Shown: one piece after another, positions 49,307 to 57,257 of the stretch
How the letters are laid out: every line of letters begins with the position of its first letter
Position numbering within the stretch: the stretch's first letter is position 1
Assembly (NCBI RefSeq): GCF_000006445.2
Contig: NC_006048.2
Location: forward strand, 558,001-622,000
DNA length: 64,000 nucleotides
Direction of reading: 5' to 3'
DNA from: Debaryomyces hansenii CBS767
Taxonomy: Eukaryota; Ascomycota; Pichiomycetes; Serinales; Debaryomycetaceae
Translations under genes and position numbers: made by a program
The notes under the pieces: generated by a model
What the model saw: the letters and a program-made list of their open reading frames with translations, nothing else
What the model was told of the DNA's origin: nothing
The model's database searches: none

Positions 49307-51001
49307 TTAGTATTCTCTATCATCTGTTGGATCAATCTTAAATATCTTGTCAGGGTTTAATAATCTCTTTGGATCCAAAGAAAATTTCAATCTTCTCATT
49401 AAATCCACCGCATCGATTCCCAATTCTAATTCGAGGTATTTCCGTTTGCCGTTACCTATTCCATGTTCACCGCTAGAAGTACCTTCATTTTCTAATCCCA
49501 ATAGCATCATTTCGTGTATAAGGGTCTCGCATTTTTTCTTTTCGTCTGGTTTGTAGAAGACATCAGCATGGAAATTTGCATCTCCAACATGACCGAGAAT
49601 AACACTTCGCAATCCCGACTTTTTTATGAGTTCATCTACCTTTGTTAGCACGGGAGATAGTTTGGATAATGGAACGGCGATGTCTGTGACCCAAAGCCTG
49701 ACATCTTCATCTATTTCGTTTCTGCCGTAGTTTAAAATGGCGTAGAATGCGTTTTTGCGGGCTGAGAAGAGCTCTTCTTGTTCCTCTTCATTCTGGGCGA
49801 ATATGAACTCCTCGCAGTTGTTTTGCATCGAGATTTGCTTTAGCTTGTTGACATATTCGGTCACAACAGTTTCATTGATGCCACCAATTTTGAAGAAGAT
49901 TGTCGGGCACTCTAGCCAATGGCGAGTAAAATAACCGCTATAGTTAATACAATGCATCATTTCCTTGTCTAGCAATTCTATTGCGTTTGGCTGGATACCT
50001 GCTCTGTAGATTTGGGCCACTGTATTGGTTGAATCCAAAATAGATGGAAACTGGCCTACAACAACGGTTTCGAAGTGAGGCTTGACATGTAACTTCACAG
50101 TTGCCTCGGTCACTATTCCTAATGTGCCTTCACTACCGATAAATAACCCTGTCAAATTATATCCAGCACTTGATTTACGGGGTCTTTGTTTGGTCTTCAC
50201 AATGGTTCCGTCGGCAAGCACCACAGTAATGGAAATAACATTACTTATCATAGCACCATATCTCGAAGCATTTATGCCTGAAGCATTTGTATTAATCATT
50301 CCAGATATCAAGCCATTGGGCCCACAATCCGTTCCAAACATCAAATTATGAGGTGCTAGTTCTTCGTTTAGCTTTTGCCAGTTTACACCTGCTTGAACAA
50401 CAGCATCTAAATCATCGTGATGAACCCTTAGAATTTTGTCCATTCTTGAAGTATTCATTGAGATACCTTGTCGGGTTGAAAAAAAATGGCCTTCCAATGA
50501 AGTGCCTGCACTGAAGGGTACCACTGGCACGTTATACTTGAAGAGAATCTTCATAGATTCTGACACATCCTCAGTGGACAATGGATAAATAACATATCTT
50601 GGCTTCTCATGTTCCCTTGGTAAATGATGCGTAAATTCGTTCTTTGTATGGTGTTCGAGTTCTACTTTGGAATTAAATACATTTTCGTCTCCCAAAAGTT
50701 CTTTCAATTCTTTGACAGCTTGCAATAACTCATTTTCGGAACAATATTTCGGTGGTGAAATATTTTCTAACTTCGTAGTAGATTCTAATGGGAAAACGTC
50801 TGATGGTGGACTATGTCTAATAGAATCTTGCCCATATTTGTATGCTATACCAATACTACCAATTATAATGGAACCGAAGATACCATTAACAAGGTTTGAT
50901 CTTTTATTGCTGGCCCTATTACTATTAAACCTTCTGGATATTGTCGGTATACTCTTTCTTAATACACTTCTATGTGATAATGCTAGTCGAGTAGTAAACA
51001 T
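49307..51001 (-). CDS. DLD1: Mitochondrial D-lactate dehydrogenase (cytochrome)
   Basis: 564 residues. Arg/Ser-rich presequence (MFTTRLALSHRSVLRKSIPT) and a short hydrophobic stretch (about 41-56) suit inner-membrane sorting. FAD-binding PCMH domain: RPRYVIYPLSTEDVSE-like EKPRYVIYPL, PFSAGTSLEGHFF, GTDCGPNGLISGMINTNASG and SEGTLGIVTEATVKLH. C-terminal FAD-oxidase domain: VILGHVGDANFHADVF and GTSSGEHGIGNGKRKYL. It oxidises D-lactate to pyruvate with cytochrome c as acceptor. A CACGTG lies 81 bases upstream of the start. Confidence 0.95.
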   Translation of the reverse strand: MFTTRLALSHRSVLRKSIPTISRRFNSNRASNKRSNLVNGIFGSIIIGSIGIAYKYGQDSIRHSPPSDVFPLESTTKLENISPPKYCSENELLQAVKELKELLGDENVFNSKVELEHHTKNEFTHHLPREHEKPRYVIYPLSTEDVSESMKILFKYNVPVVPFSAGTSLEGHFFSTRQGISMNTSRMDKILRVHHDDLDAVVQAGVNWQKLNEELAPHNLMFGTDCGPNGLISGMINTNASGINASRYGAMISNVISITVVLADGTIVKTKQRPRKSSAGYNLTGLFIGSEGTLGIVTEATVKLHVKPHFETVVVGQFPSILDSTNTVAQIYRAGIQPNAIELLDKEMMHCINYSGYFTRHWLECPTIFFKIGGINETVVTEYVNKLKQISMQNNCEEFIFAQNEEEQEELFSARKNAFYAILNYGRNEIDEDVRLWVTDIAVPLSKLSPVLTKVDELIKKSGLRSVILGHVGDANFHADVFYKPDEKKKCETLIHEMMLLGLENEGTSSGEHGIGNGKRKYLELELGIDAVDLMRRLKFSLDPKRLLNPDKIFKIDPTDDREY

Positions 51002-51711
51002 TCTAATATCTGCACAATGGTTGGGCCAACTCTATCTTTAGGAGCTGAAGATAAAATAAAACCTACTTTTTTGTAGAAAATCACGTGGAGAAGCGTAGCA
51101 GTAGAGCTCCACAATAATTGATAATAGCCATTCCATTCTAGAATGTAATATATATAGTTCGTCAAATCTATTGCATCTTACATTCTTAATGGTTATAGTG
51201 GATTATATAAACACCCTTATTTTAAATTCAAGCTAACTTGTTATGTAAAATATGATAATGATAAGTAGTTAATAGGAAAATATTGTAAATGTTGCAGAAT
51301 TCTTCAAATATTCAAGTAAATCTTTTTTATCAAACAAATATGGCACCCATTGCACTACGATACATCAGACAACTCTTATTTATACCAGTTATAAGCCAGT
51401 ATATATTGTCAAAATTATTGAGTTCATTATAATGAAAACTTAAATTAATTTTTGGAGATACAGCTTTTTGGAATCATTTCTTGATTTTGTGGTACTCGGT
51501 AAGAGTATATTCTGTAGATCTTATCGAACTTAGCTTGGCTGTGCTTATTACTCTTTACTAGTTAACTAACATTATTCACCTACTCTGTTGCTTTCATATT
51601 CGAAAAATCAAGGGATATACACTATTTATGTGAAATGTTTTGCAACACTTTTCTAAACGATATCTATGCCTGATATATGTATACTTACATTTTATTACTT
51701 TGCAATAACTC
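51002..51711. other. Intergenic region between DLD1 and the second tRNA pair
   Basis: About 710 AT-rich bases. Contains the DLD1 promoter (CACGTG at 51082-51087) and a 30-codon hydrophobic ORF at 51340-51432 (starts MAPIALRYIRQLL) that I cannot support as a gene. No LTR ends or other tRNA-linked transposon remains were seen. Confidence 0.45.
51082..51087. promoter_or_regulatory. CACGTG E-box upstream of DLD1
   Basis: CACGTG in ATCACGTGGAG, 81 bases upstream of the DLD1 ATG on the minus strand. Motif only. Confidence 0.4.
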
Positions 51712-51784
51712 GCCTGCGTAGCGTAATGGTTAACGCGTTTGACTTCTAATCAAAAGATTGCGGGTTCGACTCCCGCCGTGGGTT
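51712..51784 (+). tRNA. tRNA-Arg (anticodon TCT), second copy
   Basis: Identical over all 73 bases to the copy at 1515-1587 and in the same orientation. Followed after the same 7-base spacer by tRNA-Phe. Confidence 0.95.
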
Positions 51785-51791
51785 TGTATGT

Positions 51792-51882
51792 GCGGATTTA
51801 GCTCAGTTGGGAGAGCGTCAGACTGAAGTCAACTTCAGTCCAGTTAATCTGAAGGTCCTGTGTTCGATCCACAGAATTCGCA
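51792..51882 (+). tRNA. tRNA-Phe (anticodon GAA) with 18-base intron, second copy
   Basis: Identical, including the 18-base intron (51829-51846), to the copy at 1595-1685. Upstream flank outside the pair is unrelated to the first copy. Confidence 0.96.
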
Positions 51883-51889
51883 TTTTTTT
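51883..51889 (+). terminator. Pol III terminator after the second tRNA pair
   Basis: Seven T directly after tRNA-Phe, with a second T-run (51893-51898) as back-up. Confidence 0.85.
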
Positions 51890-51998
51890 GCAATTTTTTG
51901 CATCATAAACCCTACCCTGAACTGCATTCAGAAAATTTCTTACTACACTGAAAAAGTTGATGATATTAAGTTATATGGGTTAAGCTAAAGAAAGTGTA

Positions 51999-52955
51999 TT
52001 AAAAGTTCAAGTAGTATTCGTCGGATTCATTATCATAAGGGTCATTCTTGATTGCATTGATGTAATCGTCATCTTCCAAAAAGTTTACGAAGTCATTTTG
52101 CGAGTTCTGATACTTTTCAATACTCAAAAATACGGCATTCTCCACAAGGTTGAGACTCGATATAAAGTTCGTAGAACATTCCTTATCTAGGTTAGTCTGT
52201 AATGATTTCCTTATTTTGTTTCTTTCGAATTTTTCGAAATCCAACGATTTTCGATTGTTTATAGGTAGGTAATTTCCTGATTGATACTTTTCCCCATCAT
52301 CTATTAACCTAATAAAATCATTTATGTTTGTTAAATTTGTTGTCCTGTGGAGCTTTCTTGATTGCAAATCTTCGTCACTAAATTCGTCATCTATTAATTC
52401 AAGATGTATTGGGGACGCATACAATGAGTCATTCATATCAGTTATTGTTTCAGGCGATATGAGCTCAGGAGTTTCGACAGAGCTTTCATCAATTATGTTG
52501 TCATTTGAATCAGGGAAAATGTTAATCACAGGGGTAGCAGTAACTGAGTTTGTAAACATGGAAGTACGTTTACTTTTGTTCAAGTTTGGGGCACTAGATC
52601 TCGTTTTCAATGTCCTGCTTTCTGTAGTATTTTGCAAATTTCGACGACTTTTAAGTCTAGGTATACTGCTTACGTTTTCCTTATCTTCTGTTGATATGGA
52701 ACCCTGACGTTGTCTTGAGACATTAGAGCTATAGGAACTATGATCCGTAGGTTCATGAAACTTCTGATTCAAGTTTATAGATGATACTGACAGTGATAAT
52801 GGTCGTGGTTTATTCTTTTGCATATTGGACGGTTCTGATATTAACTTTGAATGTAAGTCATTCGACGATGATTTTCTTGATCTTAATGAGCTTAGAAAGC
52901 CCATTTTTGATTTTCTTTGTTCATTCAAATTGGATATGCTTTGACTTCTAAGCAT
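51999..52955 (-). CDS. Uncharacterised Ser/Arg-rich protein with KEN box
   Basis: 318 residues, not recognised. The first 150 residues are basic and Ser-rich (MLRSQSISNLNEQRKSK, SLRSRKSSS), with RxxS sites. A KEN box sits at residues 92-94 (TEDKENVSS) and an RxxL D-box-like motif at 104-107 (RRNL), a pairing typical of APC/C substrates. The C-terminal third is acidic (FVNFLEDDDYINAIKNDPYD). No membrane segment or folded domain is visible. A cell-cycle-regulated protein is possible; this is inference from short motifs that also occur by chance. Confidence 0.75.
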   Translation of the reverse strand: MLRSQSISNLNEQRKSKMGFLSSLRSRKSSSNDLHSKLISEPSNMQKNKPRPLSLSVSSINLNQKFHEPTDHSSYSSNVSRQRQGSISTEDKENVSSIPRLKSRRNLQNTTESRTLKTRSSAPNLNKSKRTSMFTNSVTATPVINIFPDSNDNIIDESSVETPELISPETITDMNDSLYASPIHLELIDDEFSDEDLQSRKLHRTTNLTNINDFIRLIDDGEKYQSGNYLPINNRKSLDFEKFERNKIRKSLQTNLDKECSTNFISSLNLVENAVFLSIEKYQNSQNDFVNFLEDDDYINAIKNDPYDNESDEYYLNF

Positions 52956-53131
52956 TTTGTTATAATGACAGTAGTAACTTACTGAAGAAGGAATTGAAGA
53001 TAAAATATTTATGAATTATTTACAAGAATTAGGGAAGGCTTTTTTGTTTATAGTCGCGAATTGCAAAAAAAAATAAACTCCTTCTTCACGCAATGCGCGT
53101 AGATATTATATACAAGTCTAAACTATATGAA

Positions 53132-54940
53132 CTATATATTAACCCAGTATTTGTACTTATTAGATTCATCAAGATGGGTATTGTTATCATAAGTTATTGG
53201 TGTATCGTTTAATTTAGAATTATACTCTGATATACACTGAAGATTATCCGAGCCTGTAGAAGGGATTAATAAACTTGCAAATGGTGTTGTGCCATTAAAC
53301 CTCTGCAAATGGGTAACACTCTTAGATTTCCATAATTCTTTACGCAATGGATTACCATTTTTATCTCTACCTGCTAAAGATCTTGTGATATATCTCGTCA
53401 ATGGTTGTCTAATGATCGCTTCCACCCCTTCAGGTAAATATATAACCAACGGCTCATTGTCAATTTTTTTTCCAGTAGGAGTGATGTTTAAATGGCCTAA
53501 GTTTTTAATAACAAGATCGATACTACCGTAGAAAGGAGGGATGATAAACTTTTGGAGTTTATCAAGAGATTGCTTATTCACGAGAAAAACATTTTCCAAC
53601 GCCTTATTCTTTTCGATGGTTTGCAAGATAGAAATAGCTTTATCCATGCTGTTGAATACATGGAATTTATGGTTGATGCAATTTTTTATTTGGTAAACAG
53701 CATTTTGCGGCGTAGCGAGATAAAATAAGCCTCCGATAGTAAGAACCTGCCCATTTCTGACGGATTCGTAAAGGGAGTCATACATCCCTCTTTTATGTAC
53801 TTTGACTCCTTTTGATAATGTTTTGATTGTGGAAGGATCAAGGTAACCGTAGATACCATGGGATTCATTGGCAGAAAAACCAGGAACGTCAACTATCGTC
53901 TTACCGTCAATGTCATGTACAATATGTCCTCGAGTAAAACCAGGCATATATGATGTTCCTGGGCCGTAGGTCATTTTAAACTTTTGTTCAACCTTTCTCT
54001 GCGACTTAGTGTGTTGATGCCTATTGACCGCATTTGAGTTAATCATTCTATCTTGCTGTTTTTCTAGTTTAGTTTGCTGTTTTGAACTGAGGTAGTTCGG
54101 TTTCGATTTTTCCATTGTGTATAGCAAGGATTTTATAACTGTTGATTTGCCACTGTTAACACCCCCGACCATATAACTATTATCTGGCAAAGCCTTAATG
54201 ATATCCTTCATGTTCCAATCTATCATGCCACTAGTTACAAATACCTTTTCTGGGTCGGCACCATGTGTTCTTGATAAATAGTCTTTGAAAAAAGTTGCAC
54301 CGTACCTGTTACTAAGTTGAGCTGAAGGAAACAATAAGTCACATTTCGTTACCAAGAAGGTAATCTGTGACGGATTGCGGTACTTAAAGATCAGTCTGTT
54401 TAGAGAGAGCGGAAAGTCAACCGCATTAACAATATAGACAACATTTCCGTCTGGAGGAATGGTTGACATAATTTTATCTATTGATTCCACTGGCAATTCG
54501 TCCCACGAAAAATTCGATTTATACATAGCTTCACGACATCTAATACACTGTATGTCGCCCTCTTTCTTGGTGTTGGTAGTTGTTGCCGCCGCTGTAGACG
54601 CAGTAACAGGTTGGGGAAGAGTAGCATCGCTTGAGTTCAACAATAATTTGCGATCTTCCACCAGCAAACCGTCCATGAGCCGATTGAACGATTCGTCTTC
54701 GGGCTTGACTAGTTTGGGCCTTGCTGAAGGCGGTCTGTAGAAACCTGGCTTCAGAGGGTTTTCATTTTGAAGTTTGATTCCGCACGAATTACAAGTAGCA
54801 AATAAATTGTAGATCAACGAGATTTGCATCCGGTAGGGCGACGTGAAAAGGGTTCGATACGTGCCAGCACGAAATACACTATACCGTACGAACGGTCTAA
54901 TACGACCTAACATAGCTGTGCGTTTGTATAATAGTACCAT
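53132..54940 (-). CDS. GEP3: Mitochondrial circularly permuted GTPase Gep3/Mtg3 (YqeH family)
   Basis: 602 residues (S. cerevisiae 556). N-terminal basic presequence, then a treble-clef zinc finger formed by CNSCG (about 51-55) and CIRCRE. The GTPase motifs come in permuted order: G4-like TKCD first, then G1 GGVNSGKST and G3 DVPGF, as in YqeH. The C-terminal region binds rRNA in the family. Gep3/Mtg3 is needed for mitochondrial small-subunit assembly. The start could be the first Met or Met10 (MLGRIRPF); the first is used here. Confidence 0.93.
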   Translation of the reverse strand: MVLLYKRTAMLGRIRPFVRYSVFRAGTYRTLFTSPYRMQISLIYNLFATCNSCGIKLQNENPLKPGFYRPPSARPKLVKPEDESFNRLMDGLLVEDRKLLLNSSDATLPQPVTASTAAATTTNTKKEGDIQCIRCREAMYKSNFSWDELPVESIDKIMSTIPPDGNVVYIVNAVDFPLSLNRLIFKYRNPSQITFLVTKCDLLFPSAQLSNRYGATFFKDYLSRTHGADPEKVFVTSGMIDWNMKDIIKALPDNSYMVGGVNSGKSTVIKSLLYTMEKSKPNYLSSKQQTKLEKQQDRMINSNAVNRHQHTKSQRKVEQKFKMTYGPGTSYMPGFTRGHIVHDIDGKTIVDVPGFSANESHGIYGYLDPSTIKTLSKGVKVHKRGMYDSLYESVRNGQVLTIGGLFYLATPQNAVYQIKNCINHKFHVFNSMDKAISILQTIEKNKALENVFLVNKQSLDKLQKFIIPPFYGSIDLVIKNLGHLNITPTGKKIDNEPLVIYLPEGVEAIIRQPLTRYITRSLAGRDKNGNPLRKELWKSKSVTHLQRFNGTTPFASLLIPSTGSDNLQCISEYNSKLNDTPITYDNNTHLDESNKYKYWVNI

Positions 54941-55018
54941 GAGAGCTCTGGGTTAACTAGATAACCTGGCCATATATCGAACTTTCGTTTAATGCTCATC
55001 GCCTGAATCCCCCATCAT

Positions 55019-55024
55019 CACGTG
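55019..55024. promoter_or_regulatory. CACGTG E-box upstream of GEP3
   Basis: CACGTG in CATCACGTGCAA, 79 bases upstream of the GEP3 ATG (minus strand). Motif only. Confidence 0.4.
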
Positions 55025-55991
55025 CAATAAAAACAGAATAAACCTATACACCCATGCAACGCAACCGTTACCTTTCGTCCAACAGCATTTCTCGTGCACA
55101 AGAAGCATGGGCCAACATTCTAGAAGTCTGTCAGATTCCGCGGATACACTTAACAATTCCAGTTCACAATGGGCCGCAACTAGAAGTTTAACAAAGAAGA
55201 TGCAACTGCAATAACGACTCGATGTAAAGAACCAAGTATCTCACAACTAACGCTCCACATTATTTAGTCTACATCTTCTTCTACATATGTCACTCTCCAT
55301 TACCGCGTTTCTTCCTACAATGATAACTGTTTGCAAACTTATTTTTTTCTCTCAATACACAATAGGTTACAACCAAAATTAGGCTGGTTCCATCTAGATA
55401 ATACGATAGAAAAAAAAGTACGCATGCATGTATCATGTGGAAGGAGCAATTTGGTAAGAATGTGATCATGAAAATTGTTGGGACCAATGAATCGTAGTGC
55501 ATGAGAAAATTTCTCATGTGCGTGTTATGCACCATAGATCTTTTCGGCGAAACTTGCCGTGAATCAGAGGAGCGACCATTTCTGGGAGCGACGAGAAAGA
55601 CGAAAAAGCATGCCAGGTGTATAGTAAACTCGATAAAACTTCTGGGTATTCGGATATGATTAGATTTGGTAGAGATGAACAGGCTTGCCCGGATGACTGG
55701 GCAAGGGTTGGGTACTTGCTTCTTTGCACCTGATTGTACGTGTCATGGTATAGTATACAATTTGGGCACATGCATTGTTTGTGAGATAGGTGAGAATTGT
55801 CGCTCACGAAGTTTAACGGTTGTCTCTGTCTGGCGTTTGGGGCGTTTTGAGGTGGTTTAGAGTCAATTTAAGGTCTTTTGGTAACACGATGTATTTCCCT
55901 TACGTTATTAGACATGTCTGGACGTAGTATATAGGGGTGCAAATTTTCAAAGTTGGTCGTTCGAGTGCGACAGCGCCAATAGTGCTTAGGA

Positions 55992-56063
55992 GATGCGTCT
56001 GCCACGCATCAACCCGCCGCAACCAGTCATGCGTAACGTGGGCGCTGAAGTGAATCGGCGGGT
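55992..56063. other. Two adjacent inverted repeats (hairpin-forming)
   Basis: GATGCGT/ACGCATC (55992-55998 with 56004-56010, loop 5) is followed at once by ACCCGCCG/CGGCGGGT (56012-56019 with 56056-56063, loop 36). Neither lies in a supported reading frame. Could be part of a structured RNA or a protein-binding dyad. Confidence 0.5.
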
Positions 56064-56692
56064 ATTAATGCCTGATGATACGCTTAAGTACAATTTAAGT
56101 TTTGGCCCCCTTTTTAGTAGTGCGTAGAAACATCGTGCGGACGAGGGCAACCGTTGTTCCATGGGCGTCACCAAGTTAGCAATTCAACCTGTTGTGCGGA
56201 AATGTCTTAAATTGCCATGTTGTAAGGGCACATCTGGGCTTTGTTTAACCACAGATACGGGGGGACAGTAATCGAAGTCATGCCAAAAGAGTGCCAGGTT
56301 TAAAGTTGGGGAGGGGATGAATAGCTGGTAGGTTAATGTTTCGTATGATGGTGGGTGGGATTAACATTCAGTCTACATATGCTGTACCGATGCGGGTTGT
56401 CTGCGTTACAGGTGTTTGACCTGTACTTTGAAGTACTATTATTGCAGTCACCACTGGCGGATATACACGAGGAAAGCTACAGACGGTTGGTACAGACGGA
56501 CTTTTAGCCGTACGGCCATCGACTGTCTAATGGTGCCCGTTAACTGGCAGGGGATAAGCACTCCATGCATACTCCATACGGTATCACAGGTGGCAAACTG
56601 CGACGACCACGCGGCGGTATGATCGCAAAGCGACGGGTGCACTGCGGCGACATGCAATCACTCGCATCATGCGCCAGCCCCAGCGGCGTGGA

Positions 56693-56707
56693 TGCATGGC
56701 CCATGCA
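56693..56707. repeat. 15-base palindrome containing two TGCAT words
   Basis: TGCATGGCCCATGCA, perfect around a central C, in the Ssn6-like upstream region. Each arm carries a TGCAT word, the core recognised by APSES regulators such as Efg1. Confidence 0.6.
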
Positions 56708-57257
56708 CAAAACTAAGGTTTGATTGTGCCAGTGATTGGTACACGCGATTGCTATACAGAATCTCGCATCAAAGGAGCCCCCACGAACCCCCAACAAATT
56801 CAGATTTTCAGTGTCGAGACTACTACGCGGACCTCTACGAGATCACAACCCGAGAGCAGTGTCCTACATGTACTATTTTACTTTCTAGAGCCATTGCCTC
56901 CACGTTTCGCATACTCTTCACGCTCACTCCCTCCTACTGCGGACCACGTATCCTCGTTGTCGTCATCCCTCGTATTTGGCGTCTGCAGAACTTCTTCCAG
57001 TCCGCATAACATTAGGTTTCACCTATGTAAACACACCTACAAGAAGACATACATATGCGTCTCGGCAACACTGCATATAATATATAGTCAATAGTAATCG
57101 TTAAATTTGGTATTTTTAGTTGCCTTGTCATACGAGCTATCAGTGAGTAGAAATTGAAATTTTTCCCATACATATTGCTTTTAATTAGTATTACCAATAT
57201 TGCTAGGTAAATAGATTTATTGGCAGTGGAGTACACGATACACATCAAAATACGCAT

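Larger units (their letters stand above)
54941..57257. other. Long GC-enriched intergenic region upstream of the Ssn6-like gene
   Basis: 2.3 kb without a supported gene. From about 55.9 kb base composition rises well above the flanks: by hand count the line 56641-56700 has 39 G+C of 60, against 18 of 60 in 51301-51360. Small frames of 60-125 codons overlap on both strands and look like chance products of the higher GC. Structures seen: adjacent hairpins at 55992-56010 and 56012-56063, a 15-base palindrome at 56693-56707, many TGCAT/ATGCA words, and CACGTG at 55019. It may be a large regulatory region, an unrecognised non-coding RNA, or a decayed or transferred segment. Confidence 0.55.

Noticed and set aside
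51340..51432. 30-codon hydrophobic ORF (starts MAPIALRYIRQLL)
   Set aside because: Resembles a small membrane protein but matches no family I know and has no supporting features. Could be tested by conservation or ribosome profiling.
53289..53531. Antisense ORFs within GEP3 and within other long genes
   Set aside because: Shadows of real coding sequence; no independent domain or promoter evidence.
56460..56500. GAGGAAAGCTACAG as a possible RNase P CR-I element
   Set aside because: Only part of the motif matches, and I found no partner CR-V element. Telomerase RNA and U snRNA signatures were also looked for without success.
55514..57094. Several 60-125 codon ORFs on both strands in the GC-rich region
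   Set aside because: They overlap each other in different frames and strands, lack domains, and are explained by the lower stop-codon frequency of GC-rich DNA.
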